Shown here: piece by piece, positions 45,448-54,051 of the stretch
Numbering within the stretch: position 1 is the first letter of the stretch
Layout: the number at the start of each line of letters is the position of its first letter
DNA from: Avibacterium volantium_A
GTDB taxonomy: Bacteria; Pseudomonadota; Gammaproteobacteria; Enterobacterales; Pasteurellaceae
Assembly (NCBI RefSeq): GCF_049366555.1
Contig: NZ_JBMMGT010000002.1
Coordinates: 1-64,000, forward strand
Reading direction: 5' to 3'
Length of the DNA stretch: 64,000 nt
Position numbers and translations under genes: made by a program
The notes under the pieces: generated by a model
Told to the model about the DNA's origin: nothing
Seen by the model: the letters and a program-made list of their open reading frames with translations, nothing else
Databases searched by the model: none

Positions 45448-46794
45448 CTAACGTAGCTGAATTTTTTGTCCTGTTTGTACTTTGCCGTTTTTCAATTTTG
45501 GATTGAGTTTTAACAGCGTTGGCACAGGAATGTTATATTCACGCGAAATCGCATACAGGGTTTGATCTTTTTTCACTGTATGGTATTTCGGCGTTGTTTT
45601 GTCTTTTCCGTTATTTTCGGTTTTGGTATTTTTGTTTGCAGTTTTATCCGCTTTTTTGTTGTCGGTTTTTAACTTATCTGTCTTTTTATTACCTGCTTTT
45701 TTGTTTTCTGTTTTGCTTGTTGCTTTACTATTTTTCGGCTCAGCTTTACTTGTTGCAGCTTTGCTATTTTTGCCGTTGTCAGGAATTTTGATGGTTTCAC
45801 CAATCCATAATTCACGGCGTTTGAGTTTGTTTAAGGCGATAATATCGCTCATTTTGACATCATATTTAGCCGCTAATCCACCAAGGCTTTCACCATTTTT
45901 TACTTTATGGCGAATACCGCTGTCTTTTGGTAGATCTTTGTTTGAATTGGATTTTTCTTGCGAATTTTGCCCCGCACTTTCATTTTTACTATTTACCGCT
46001 GGCGTTTTAGCAACATTGATTTCACTTTTCACATTACGGCGGCGGAAATCCACCAAACTTTCATAAATCACCATCGCCAATTTTTTACGATAAGCCTGCG
46101 AGTTGAGTTTTTTCTCTTCATCAGGATTGGATAAAAAGCCCGTTTCCACCAAAATAGAGGGAATATCAGGAGAACGTAGCACCCCAAGGCTGGCGTGTTG
46201 TGGTGTGCTGCGGCTTAAGGTGGTGATTTTGGCAAAACGGCGTAACACAATCGAGCCTAATTCATAGCCCACTCGCTGGCTGTGCCCAAATTGCAAATCC
46301 AACACCGTTTGATCCAAATATTTTTCTCTGTGTGAGGCTAATACCGATCCTGCACCGCCTAATAATTCCGAGCGTTTTTCGTGATCTTCCAACCATTGCC
46401 CCATTTCGCTGTTGGCACGGCGATTGGATAACACCCACACGGACGCACCGCGTAAATCAGGGGAAACGGAAGAATCGGCGTGAATGGAAACCAAATAATT
46501 CGCCTTATATTTGCGTGCAATCTCTGAGCGTTCAGGCACGGAAATATAATAATCGCCTTTGCGAGTCAGCACGGCACGGAAGTTGGGATCTTTATCCAAT
46601 AAGGCTTTCAGCTCTTTGGCAATGGAAAGAGTAACGTTTTTTTCATAAATTTTTTGTGTACGGCTGATCGCACCGGGATCTTTTCCGCCGTGGCCTGGGT
46701 CAATGGCGATTGTCCAAACATTGGCGAAAGCACTTGAAACGGCGAAAAATCCGTATAAGAAAAAAAGGTAAATAAATCGGTAAGGGTTTCTCAT
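45448..46794 (-). CDS. amiB: N-acetylmuramoyl-L-alanine amidase (AmiB-like) with LysM repeats
   Basis: Periplasmic amidase that cleaves septal peptidoglycan. A signal peptide (residues about 1-24) precedes an Amidase_3 domain with IDPGHGGKDPGA (zinc His), the SIHADSS motif and a conserved Glu in LVETGFLSNPDEE. Two LysM domains follow (about residues 300-345 and 403-448), separated by a Lys/Thr/Asn-rich linker of about 55 residues that is almost entirely low-complexity. Gene order tsaE-amiB-mutL supports AmiB. Confidence 0.93.
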   Translation of the reverse strand: MRNPYRFIYLFFLYGFFAVSSAFANVWTIAIDPGHGGKDPGAISRTQKIYEKNVTLSIAKELKALLDKDPNFRAVLTRKGDYYISVPERSEIARKYKANYLVSIHADSSVSPDLRGASVWVLSNRRANSEMGQWLEDHEKRSELLGGAGSVLASHREKYLDQTVLDLQFGHSQRVGYELGSIVLRRFAKITTLSRSTPQHASLGVLRSPDIPSILVETGFLSNPDEEKKLNSQAYRKKLAMVIYESLVDFRRRNVKSEINVAKTPAVNSKNESAGQNSQEKSNSNKDLPKDSGIRHKVKNGESLGGLAAKYDVKMSDIIALNKLKRRELWIGETIKIPDNGKNSKAATSKAEPKNSKATSKTENKKAGNKKTDKLKTDNKKADKTANKNTKTENNGKDKTTPKYHTVKKDQTLYAISREYNIPVPTLLKLNPKLKNGKVQTGQKIQLR

Positions 46795-46844
46795 TCTAAA
46801 ACTTCACAAAAAAATAGCTTAGGTTAAATGGCGTTATTAATTAG

Positions 46845-47321
46845 TTATGCGATGAGCTGTTGAATAATCTGCTCGCCTTGCTTGCTTTTGGCGTGCAAAG
46901 TGAGATTGCGTGCATCATCAACATAATCAATTTGAATGATCAAATCAGGATCAGCAAGTAAACCACGCCCTTTTTCAGACCATTCAATCAGGCAAATACT
47001 TTGTGCATTAAAATAATCACGAATGCCCATAAATTCTAATTCTTCGGGATCACTTAAACGATATAAATCAAAATGATAAATGGATTTTCCCGCTAAATGA
47101 TATTCTTCCACCAAGGTGTAAGTTGGGCTTTTCACCTTGCCTTCATAGCCTAACCCTTGGATCATTCCACGGCTTAGGGTGGTTTTCCCTGCGCCAAGAT
47201 CACCGTTTAAATAAATCACAATGCCTTTTTCTGTCGCCATTTGGCTAACAATTTGCATTAATTTCGCTCCAAAGCGACACATTGTGATTTCATCAGGAAT
47301 ATATTGATTAAACTGTTCCAT
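46845..47321 (-). CDS. tsaE: tRNA threonylcarbamoyladenosine biosynthesis ATPase TsaE
   Basis: ATPase partner of TsaB-TsaD in making t6A37 in ANN-decoding tRNAs. The P-loop is LNGDLGAGKTTLSRGMI near residue 40 and the VKSPTYTLVEEY segment is typical. Length 158. First gene of the tsaE-amiB-mutL-miaA-hfq-hflX series on the minus strand. Confidence 0.96.
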   Translation of the reverse strand: MEQFNQYIPDEITMCRFGAKLMQIVSQMATEKGIVIYLNGDLGAGKTTLSRGMIQGLGYEGKVKSPTYTLVEEYHLAGKSIYHFDLYRLSDPEELEFMGIRDYFNAQSICLIEWSEKGRGLLADPDLIIQIDYVDDARNLTLHAKSKQGEQIIQQLIA

Positions 47322-47349
47322 ATTTTCTCGGCGATTGGCTAATTTCAGA

Positions 47350-47379
47350 TAAAAATAAGTGCGGAATTGTACCGCACTT
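47350..47379 (-). terminator. terminator downstream of hicAB (USS-derived dyad)
   Basis: AAGTGCGG (47357-47364) pairs with CCGCACTT (47372-47379); the right arm is part of an exact USS (47371-47379), while the left arm is a near-USS ending in A. On minus it is followed by ATTTTTAT. It separates hicAB from tsaE. Confidence 0.75.
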
Positions 47380-47416
47380 TTATTGTATTTTGTAGGGGGA
47401 ATGATGCGAGATTGTA

Positions 47417-47758
47417 TTAATTTGTAATGCCAGCACGCTCCACTTTTTCTTTAATTGCTTCGGCAACAAAGGCATTCAAGCTAAGATCACCCGCCGCTAA
47501 CACGGCATTACGGTGAAGTTCTTCGCTAATTCTCACATTAAATACGCCTTTGAAAGGTTTGTCAGGCGTTCGCCCAAGTTCTTGGCAATCTTGCAAATAC
47601 AGATCCACAGAAGTTTGAAATTCTTTCTCTAATTGTGGCAAAGTTTCCGCTTCGTAGGTAACCACATCTCGGATATATGCTAATTTGCCAAATAGCACAT
47701 TATTTTCTAAATCTGCTTCTATAGTGCCGACATAACCTTTGTATTTGAGTAAGGTCAT
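47417..47758 (-). CDS. hicB: HicB-family antitoxin
   Basis: Antitoxin of a type II HicAB pair, 113 residues. The N-terminal partial RNase-H-like fold (YKGYVGTIEADLENNVLFGKL, YEAETLPQLEKEFQTSVDLYL) is typical of HicB, and the C-terminal VFNVRISEELHRNAVLAAG...LNAFVAEAIKEKV is a ribbon-helix-helix DNA-binding domain for autorepression. It overlaps hicA by four bases (ATGA). Confidence 0.9.
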   Translation of the reverse strand: MTLLKYKGYVGTIEADLENNVLFGKLAYIRDVVTYEAETLPQLEKEFQTSVDLYLQDCQELGRTPDKPFKGVFNVRISEELHRNAVLAAGDLSLNAFVAEAIKEKVERAGITN

Positions 47759-48003
47759 AATAATCCCGCTCCTTTTAATCCCTCTTTAACCGATTTTAAC
47801 GCACCACCTTTAATGTAATTTTCAGGGTGCGGTTTATGTAACAAGATTAAGTGATCAAGCTCTGCGTTGTAAAATCTAACGCGAGAGCCAGCCATTTCAC
47901 GTTTTTCATAGCCTAACCGAGCTAATAAGGTGAGTAAATCTGTCCAAATAAAGGTGTTTTTAGCGTTAGCTAATTTTTCTAATAATTTTTCAGATTTTCC
48001 CAT
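47755..48003 (-). CDS. hicA: HicA-family toxin
   Basis: Probable mRNA interferase of a HicAB module, 82 residues, encoded first. The dsRBD-like fold is visible as IWTDLLTLLARLGYEKREMAGSRVRFYN and the C-terminal KGGALKSVKEGLKGAGLL is typical. Where most HicA toxins have GSHH (catalytic His), this has GSRV, so activity may be altered or use another residue. A TATAAT -10 lies 22 bases upstream (48030-48025, minus). Confidence 0.85.
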   Translation of the reverse strand: MGKSEKLLEKLANAKNTFIWTDLLTLLARLGYEKREMAGSRVRFYNAELDHLILLHKPHPENYIKGGALKSVKEGLKGAGLL

Positions 48004-48024
48004 TTATCCACCCTTTTGATACTA

Positions 48025-48030
48025 ATTATA
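48025..48030 (-). promoter_or_regulatory. -10 element of the hicAB promoter
   Basis: Consensus TATAAT on the minus strand, 22 bases before the hicA ATG, within the 59-base gap after the sacA stop. An AAGGGTGG ribosome site follows. A T-rich -35 region is not well defined. Confidence 0.5.
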
Positions 48031-48062
48031 GTTACATAAATTTAAAAAAACAGATCTATTTG

Positions 48063-49514
48063 CTATTTTGTATAATCAACCTCAATTTTCTTTGGATACC
48101 CGACCTGCAATGTAAGAGGTTTATCTGTACAAAGTTGATTTTCTCTTGCACAGATGAAAAAACGTGAAGTCATTGCTTTTTCGCCGTTATTGAGAAAAAT
48201 TTCAGCCACCGAACGATCGAAGAAAATTTCTACTTGGCGTAAATTTTCAATGCGGCAATAACGCTTGTCGCCAAAGGATTCCATTGAATCCGTTTGTTCT
48301 GTTTGGCTGCGATCTAGGCAGAGCAACTCGCCGTCATAACTTAGGGTTAAATGCTGATTTTGTGCATTATTAAAGAGTTTCAGGCTGAACGGTTCGGCGT
48401 TTGCATCAAATTTAAGATAAGCGCGATCTAAATCAGCAATCACCGCCTCTTTTCCAACCGTAATAGATTGAAGTGCGGTGAGATTTTTATAAATATTTTC
48501 AATTGGTTGCTGATAGATTTTGCCGTTTTGTAAGCGTAATTGACGTGGCATTGAAAGCATTGAGTGCCATTTGTAGAGATCCGTAGGGTAGCTTAAATCC
48601 GGCAACCCCACCCAGCCTAACAGCATTGTTTGCGTGCCTGAAAAGGTTTGTGGGGCGTAGAAATCAAAGCCTTGATCCAGTTCTGCAATCTGTTCTGCGT
48701 GGAATTGGCGATCGGTAAGATTACCCAGTGCATAAACAGCGTGATAATTATTTTGATATTGCTCGCGCTCACGCGCTTTGCCCTGTGGCGACCAAATAAA
48801 GAGCGATTTATCGCCCATTTGTGATAAATCAGGGCATTCCCACATAAACACGCCTTGATTATCAAAGGCTGGTAAGGCAAGTTCGCTTAATAAACGAGGC
48901 GTGTCTGCCAAATCGTCCATTTCAAAAATTAACGCCGTGCCTCTGAGATCTTCCCGTTGTGCACCGCAGATAAAGCGGATTTTACCGTCTTTGGTGAGAA
49001 ACGGTTTGGGATCGCGAACGTGTTCGGTGTAGCCTTGGGGCGCTTGTTCGATTAGCGGACGCTTGCTTAACAATTTTCCGTCTTTGCTGAAAATTGCCAG
49101 ATTTTGATAAGGCACGCGCTGATTATCGCTTGGACGTCTGGTATTGCCTGTGTAGAACACTGCGATGTTGTCATCAATTAACACCGCACCGCCTGAATAG
49201 CAGCCGTGGCTTTCATATAATTCACAAGGCACAAGCAAATCTGCTTGGCTAAATTGCTGGAAATCTTGCGTGATAAAATGTGCCCAATGTTTCATTCCGT
49301 GTAGGGCATCAAAAGGATACCATTGATAGAACAGATGATAGTTTTCGCCGTCAAAAATCAACCCGTTCGGATCGTTGAGCAAGCCCGTTGGCGGTGCAAG
49401 ATGATAAACAGGGCGAAAATCCCGATCTTGCGCCACGGTTTGAGCGATTTTTTCTAGCTCCCCTTGCTCTGCAGCGTAAAGGCTTTTGTATTTCCCTTCA
49501 TTGAAAATGATCAT
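48063..49514 (-). CDS. sacA: sucrose-6-phosphate hydrolase (GH32)
   Basis: Cleaves sucrose-6-phosphate to glucose-6-phosphate and fructose. The three GH32 catalytic motifs are intact: LLNDPNGL (nucleophile Asp), VRDPKPF (transition-state Asp) and MWECPDL (acid/base Glu). The ATG at 49514 (MIIFNEGKYKSLY) has AGGAG eight bases upstream, giving 483 residues; the longer frame reads back into the kinase gene. It follows the fructokinase gene by 11 bases. No signal peptide, so it acts on a PTS-imported phosphorylated sugar. A USS is at 48471-48479. Confidence 0.93.
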   Translation of the reverse strand: MIIFNEGKYKSLYAAEQGELEKIAQTVAQDRDFRPVYHLAPPTGLLNDPNGLIFDGENYHLFYQWYPFDALHGMKHWAHFITQDFQQFSQADLLVPCELYESHGCYSGGAVLIDDNIAVFYTGNTRRPSDNQRVPYQNLAIFSKDGKLLSKRPLIEQAPQGYTEHVRDPKPFLTKDGKIRFICGAQREDLRGTALIFEMDDLADTPRLLSELALPAFDNQGVFMWECPDLSQMGDKSLFIWSPQGKAREREQYQNNYHAVYALGNLTDRQFHAEQIAELDQGFDFYAPQTFSGTQTMLLGWVGLPDLSYPTDLYKWHSMLSMPRQLRLQNGKIYQQPIENIYKNLTALQSITVGKEAVIADLDRAYLKFDANAEPFSLKLFNNAQNQHLTLSYDGELLCLDRSQTEQTDSMESFGDKRYCRIENLRQVEIFFDRSVAEIFLNNGEKAMTSRFFICARENQLCTDKPLTLQVGYPKKIEVDYTK

Positions 49515-49525
49515 TGGCGTTCTCC

Positions 49526-50455
49526 TTATTCGCTTAAAAACGCTTGTAATTGTTCGTGGTTCGGTAGGGCAGACATCGCGCCTTTTGCCGTGGTGGCTAA
49601 TGCACCGCAGGCATTGGCTTGGCGTAAGATTTTCACGAGTGTTTCGTGATTGCTGTGCCAATCAGGATTTTGCGAAAGCCCCGCGAGCAAGCCCCCAACA
49701 AAGGCATCACCCGCCCCCGTAGTGTCCACAGGCTGCAACGCTTTGCCTGCCACAATTTCTTTTGTGCCGTTGAAATGGTAAAGCGCCCCTTCTTTGCCTA
49801 GGGTCACGATAATCAGCTTTTGCGGATAAAGTGCGGTGATTTTTTCAAAGGCTTTTTCAAGGCTGTCGGTTTGGGTTAGGAAAGTGAGTTCTTCTTCCGA
49901 AAATTTCAGCACATCAGCTAAAGCAACCGCTTGCATCACCACTTCACGCATTTCATCAAGGCTTTGCCATAGGGTTTCACGCAAATTGGGATCGAAAGAC
50001 ACATAACCTTTCGCCTGACGAATATTTTTCATCGCGGTGAAGGTTGCCGTGCGGGAAGGATCGTTGATTAATGCAATGGAACAGCAGTGCAACCATTGCC
50101 CTTGCAAAAAGGTTGGTAATTCAGAAATTTGCAAAAATTGATCCGCACTTGGATTAACCATAAAGGTAAAGCTGCGTTCTCCTTGATCTAAACCTACCAC
50201 TACGGTGGAGGTGCGTTGTGCAGGATCTAAGGTCATAAAGGCAGTATCTACTTTTTCTTGTTGTAAGGTTTGTTGCATAAATTCGCCTAAAGGATCTTTG
50301 CCCACTTTGCCGATAAAACCGCTTTCACCGCCTAATCGAGCCACGCCCACTGCCACATTGGCAGGTGCACCACCGGCACAGCGTAAATAATGTTGTTCGC
50401 CGTCAGGGATTAAATCCACCACGGCATCGCCTAATACCCAAATTTTTTCTGACAT
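49526..50455 (-). CDS. fructokinase (PfkB family)
   Basis: Phosphorylates the fructose released by sucrose-6-phosphate hydrolase. The 309-residue ribokinase-fold protein has GGAPANVAVGVARLGG near residue 30 and the PfkB signature DTTGAGDAFVGGLL with the catalytic Asp. It is cotranscribed with sacA. No sucrose PTS transporter or LacI-type regulator lies beside the pair. A USS is at 49829-49837. Confidence 0.92.
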   Translation of the reverse strand: MSEKIWVLGDAVVDLIPDGEQHYLRCAGGAPANVAVGVARLGGESGFIGKVGKDPLGEFMQQTLQQEKVDTAFMTLDPAQRTSTVVVGLDQGERSFTFMVNPSADQFLQISELPTFLQGQWLHCCSIALINDPSRTATFTAMKNIRQAKGYVSFDPNLRETLWQSLDEMREVVMQAVALADVLKFSEEELTFLTQTDSLEKAFEKITALYPQKLIIVTLGKEGALYHFNGTKEIVAGKALQPVDTTGAGDAFVGGLLAGLSQNPDWHSNHETLVKILRQANACGALATTAKGAMSALPNHEQLQAFLSE

Positions 50456-50591
50456 AATTCCACCTATTGATAATGTTAAAAATGGCTAATTTTTTTACCG
50501 CACTTTTATTTTACGTTTTATTACGTTGCGTTTTTATATGGAAATGTTGCTGATCTTTCAAGGATTTGCAAAATCCATTTAGCTTGCGGGT

Positions 50592-50618
50592 AAAAAGAAG
50601 GCGTATTCTCATACGCCT
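50592..50618 (-). terminator. rho-independent terminator of tyrS
   Basis: AGGCGTAT pairs with ATACGCCT around four bases, followed on minus by TCTTTTTA, 14-40 bases past the tyrS stop. Confidence 0.88.
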
Positions 50619-50631
50619 ATCTTTAAAAGGA

Positions 50632-51831
50632 TTATTTCACCGTTACGCGAGCGAATTTGCGTTTGCCTACCTGATAAACGGCGGTGGAGGCGTAAATGAT
50701 AGCTTTGGCATTTTCCACTTTTTCGCCGTCAATTTTTACCCCGCCTTGATTTACCATACGAATGGCTTCAGAAGTCGAGCTAACAAGCCCCGCTTCTTTT
50801 AACAAGTTGGCTAGACCAATTTCGCCCTCAAAGGTAAATTCTGGCATTTCATCAGGGATCGCCCCTTTTTGGAAACGGTTAATGAACGCCTGTTCTGCAG
50901 CGTCAGCATCGGCTTCAGAATGGAAACGCGCGGTAATTTCTTTTGCCAATAACACTTTCACATCACGCGGATTGCGACCTTCAGCTACGTCTTGCTTAAA
51001 TTGTGCAATTTCGCTTAATGGACGGAAAGAAAGCAAATCATACCAATCCCACATTAAATCATCGGAAATTGACATCACTTTACCGAACATTTCATTTGGT
51101 GCTTCGTTCACCCCAATGTAGTTGCCGAGAGATTTCGACATTTTTTTCTCGCCGTCTAAGCCCACGAGCAACGGAAGCGTGATTGCCACTTGCGGTTTTT
51201 GACCGTCAGATTTTTGCAGTTCACGCCCGATCAGCAAATTGAAGGTTTGGTCTGTGCCGCCTAATTCCACGTCCGCTTTCAAATGCACAGAATCGTAGCC
51301 TTGCAGCAACGGATAAATAAATTCGTGAATGGCAATCGGCTGATTATTGGTGAAACGTTTTTTGAAATCATCACGTTCTAACATTCGTGCGACAGTATAA
51401 TTTGATGCCAAGCGGATCATACCCACCGTGCCTAATTCCCCAAGCCAATCGGAGTTAAACACGATTTCCGTTTTCTCAGGATCTAAAATTTTATAAATTT
51501 GCTCTTTATAGGTTTCCGCATTGCGTAACACATCTTCACGAGAAAGCGGTGGACGTGTCGCATTTTTCCCCGATGGATCGCCCACGGTGGCGGTGAAATC
51601 CCCAATCAAAAACATAACGTGATGCCCAAAATTTTGGAATTGACGCAATTTATTTAACACCACCGTATGTCCTAAATGAATGTCGGGTGCAGTTGGATCA
51701 GCCCCTAATTTAATGCGTAACGGACGGTTTTCTTTGAGTTTTTCGATTAAATCTTGTTCTGAAAAAAGTTGATCTGTGCCGCGTTTAAGCTCAGCAAGCT
51801 GCTCGGCAAGCAAAGGTGAAAGATCAGTCAT
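50632..51831 (-). CDS. tyrS: tyrosyl-tRNA synthetase
   Basis: Class I synthetase charging tRNA-Tyr, 399 residues. The HIGH-type motif is DIHLGHTVVLNKL and the KMSKS motif is EKKMSKSLGNYIG. The C-terminal S4 RNA-binding domain (about residues 335-399) reads LLKEAGLVSSTSEAIRMVNQGGVKIDGEKV. It is monocistronic with its own terminator. Confidence 0.96.
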   Translation of the reverse strand: MTDLSPLLAEQLAELKRGTDQLFSEQDLIEKLKENRPLRIKLGADPTAPDIHLGHTVVLNKLRQFQNFGHHVMFLIGDFTATVGDPSGKNATRPPLSREDVLRNAETYKEQIYKILDPEKTEIVFNSDWLGELGTVGMIRLASNYTVARMLERDDFKKRFTNNQPIAIHEFIYPLLQGYDSVHLKADVELGGTDQTFNLLIGRELQKSDGQKPQVAITLPLLVGLDGEKKMSKSLGNYIGVNEAPNEMFGKVMSISDDLMWDWYDLLSFRPLSEIAQFKQDVAEGRNPRDVKVLLAKEITARFHSEADADAAEQAFINRFQKGAIPDEMPEFTFEGEIGLANLLKEAGLVSSTSEAIRMVNQGGVKIDGEKVENAKAIIYASTAVYQVGKRKFARVTVK

Positions 51832-52131
51832 TGAGGTATCCTATATGTGTAAATTATTTTCTTGAATTTCACTATTATAGATAGGAAAAAACAATATTCA
51901 AATGAAATCTATGAAATAAAGACGTGTCGTTGAAATCTTTGTAGCAAAAGTATAACCATAGTGTTATTAAAAGAAGATGATGTTACTGTATCGTATTAAA
52001 GTATTTTTTTGAATCATTTTTTCAAAAAAAATAATTTTATGTTTTATTTTGTGTGAGCTATTTCACAGTTTTAAAATGAAAAGTGTCATATCATTCTCTA
52101 CAGGGTTTCACTTAAATATCTTGGAGGAACG
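51832..52131. promoter_or_regulatory. divergent tyrS-sulfatase intergenic region
   Basis: This 300-base A/T-rich gap separates divergent tyrS and the sulfatase gene. It holds a perfect CRP operator at 52052-52067 and a strong GGAGG ribosome site before the sulfatase. I see no tRNA-like or T-box fold ahead of tyrS and no small gene. Confidence 0.6.
52052..52067. promoter_or_regulatory. CRP site upstream of the sulfatase
   Basis: TGTGAGCTATTTCACA is a perfect TGTGA-N6-TCACA operator, 65-80 bases before the start codon, suggesting activation when preferred sugars are scarce. Confidence 0.85.
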
Positions 52132-53760
52132 ATGAGTATTACACGTAGAAAATTTATTCGTAATGTCGCATTAGGTTCTGCTGGTATGGTGGTAATGCCA
52201 GAAACTATGGCTAAGGATACCTGTAGTAATGAAGGCGAAAAATTATTAAATGCTAAAAATATTGTCATTATTACCGCTGATCAGCTAGCTAAACGTGCGG
52301 TTGGGGGATATGGAAATAAGGTCGTAAAAACGCCGAATATTGATGCGTTAATGGCTCAAGGTGTCAGCTTTGAGAATGCTTATTGTAGTTATCCGCTATG
52401 TGCGCCTTCGCGCTCGAGCTTTTGGACAGGATGTTTACCTCATCATACGGGAGTTGTTGCCAATGATAATGCGGATATTCCTGAAACATTGGCAACCGTG
52501 GGATCCATTTTTAGTGAGGCGGGCTATGAATGCTACCATTTTGGAAAACGCCATGATCACGGTGCGTTGAGAGGTTTTATTAGTGCGGAACAAATTGAAA
52601 AAGATTTTCCCGCTGAACCCGCTTTTCCTGTGAATTATGACACTAAAGAAGATGTATATTGCTTAGAGGAAAGCTTAAAATTTATTAATCGATTGAATCA
52701 ACGAAAAGAGAAAAAACCATTTTTATTAGCGGTTGAATTCAATAATCCGCATAATATTAACGGCTGGGTAGGCAAATTTGCAGGAGAACACGGCGATATT
52801 GAAGGGATCGGCGAATTGCCTGAGCTTTTAGATAATTTTGATACAAAATCAGATTTAATTAATCGACCAAAAGCTGTTCAATATGCTTGCTGTACTCATA
52901 CAAGAGTAAAACAGGCAGGCAAATGGAATGAAAAGAATTTTCAACAATATCTTAAAGCTTATTATTACTATACAGAACTTGCGGATAATTATATTGGGCA
53001 AGTCATTAATGCATTGAAAGAAAACGGGCTTTATGATGATACGCTCATTGTCTTTTTCTCTGATCACGGCGACGCAATGGGGGCGCATCGGCTTGTTACA
53101 AAAATGAATTGGTTTTATGAAGAAGCGATGAATGTACCTTTTACCTTCCTCGGGCCAGATATTCAAAAAAATCAGCATAAAAAAGAGCTGGTATCCTTAT
53201 GTGATTTATTGCCAACACTTTGTGATTATGTAGGGTTAACTGTTCCTAATCCGATTTATGGGCGTTCCTTGTTGCCGTTACTACAAAATAAACCGACCGA
53301 AGAGTGGCGAGAATATGTTGTTGCCCATTGGAATACGGATCGAAATCTTGATCTTCAACCAGCACGAATGTTAAGAACAAATGAGTTTAAATATGTGCTT
53401 TATAAAGAGGACGAGGAAGAAGAACTCTATGATATGGTCAATGATCGTGGTGAAACACGTAATTTAGCAAATGATCCAAATTATCGAGAGATTAAGCGGG
53501 AATTACGTGCGAAATTAGACAAACATATCCAAAATAATTCTGATCCTTTTTATTCTCAAGATGTGTTAATTGATCCTCAACGTTGGCGTAGCCATCCATT
53601 GGGGTACGAACATCATACAGGGGAAACAAGTACCGAAATTTATTTACGGGAAATTCGCCCATTACTAACGAAGAAAGATTGGGAGAAAGCACATAAGGTA
53701 ACGCTTGAATTACAGAAACAATTACGTTTGAGTAAAAGTGTACTTGTGGTGGATAAGTAA
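52132..53760 (+). CDS. Tat-exported Cys-type sulfatase
   Basis: Probable periplasmic sulfate-ester hydrolase, 542 residues. The N terminus ITRRKFIRNVALGSAGMVV is a twin-arginine signal. The sulfatase motif is CAPSR at residues 90-94, whose Cys would be converted to formylglycine; metal-binding residues are visible in NIVIITADQ (Asp50) and FFSDHGDAMG. C-terminal YDMVNDRGETRNLAND is usual in the family. A maturase (FGE or anSME type) must be encoded elsewhere; none is adjacent. The substrate is unknown; host sulfated glycans are plausible. GGAGG precedes ATG. A USS dyad terminator follows, and a CRP site precedes it. Confidence 0.9.
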   Translation: MSITRRKFIRNVALGSAGMVVMPETMAKDTCSNEGEKLLNAKNIVIITADQLAKRAVGGYGNKVVKTPNIDALMAQGVSFENAYCSYPLCAPSRSSFWTGCLPHHTGVVANDNADIPETLATVGSIFSEAGYECYHFGKRHDHGALRGFISAEQIEKDFPAEPAFPVNYDTKEDVYCLEESLKFINRLNQRKEKKPFLLAVEFNNPHNINGWVGKFAGEHGDIEGIGELPELLDNFDTKSDLINRPKAVQYACCTHTRVKQAGKWNEKNFQQYLKAYYYYTELADNYIGQVINALKENGLYDDTLIVFFSDHGDAMGAHRLVTKMNWFYEEAMNVPFTFLGPDIQKNQHKKELVSLCDLLPTLCDYVGLTVPNPIYGRSLLPLLQNKPTEEWREYVVAHWNTDRNLDLQPARMLRTNEFKYVLYKEDEEEELYDMVNDRGETRNLANDPNYREIKRELRAKLDKHIQNNSDPFYSQDVLIDPQRWRSHPLGYEHHTGETSTEIYLREIRPLLTKKDWEKAHKVTLELQKQLRLSKSVLVVDK

Positions 53761-53825
53761 TATCACAATGCTGTATAGCTAAGTGTTATTTTGACATTCC
53801 ACAGTTATACAAAAAAGGCTAAAAA

Positions 53826-53854
53826 AACACCGCACTTTTTAAAAGTGCGGTATT
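53826..53854 (+). terminator. USS dyad terminator after the sulfatase
   Basis: ACCGCACTTTT (53829-53839) and AAAAGTGCGGT (53841-53851), two exact inverted USSs separated by almost nothing, form a tight hairpin 69 bases past the sulfatase stop. A-runs before and TATTAATT after give limited T-tails on either strand. Confidence 0.6.
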
Positions 53855-53877
53855 AATTGAAAGATTTTTTAACTGGC

Positions 53878-54051
53878 TTAATTGAAAGTTTTCAGGCTAT
53901 CGACAGTATTATCACAACCAGAGGTTGTGCAATAAAACAAGTCATTATGCAGTACGACAGGCGTATTGAAATTAGCATTTAAAGCTTTAACATCAAGTAT
54001 ATCAATTATTACAGGTGTTACGCCTATTTTTATGAGGGAGTACAATGCCAA
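53878..54051 (-). pseudogene. short open frame without good start, possible gene remnant
   Basis: The minus strand has 57 sense codons ending in TAA at 53880-53878, with a protein-like composition (for example TPVIIDILDVKALNANFN and DLFYCTTSGCDNTVDSLK). No ATG occurs in frame; the only starts are TTG at 54051 and 54045, inside the ribosome site and start of the GNAT gene on the other strand. The pattern of a short beta strand, a CTTSGC cysteine pair and a turn loosely recalls a beta-propeller blade. I do not recognise the family. It may be the tail of a decayed gene. Confidence 0.3.

Noticed and set aside
45519..46066. Long plus-strand open frames opposite amiB
   Set aside because: They are shadows of the Lys-rich amiB linker, hydrophobic only because they read its complement, and lack ribosome sites.
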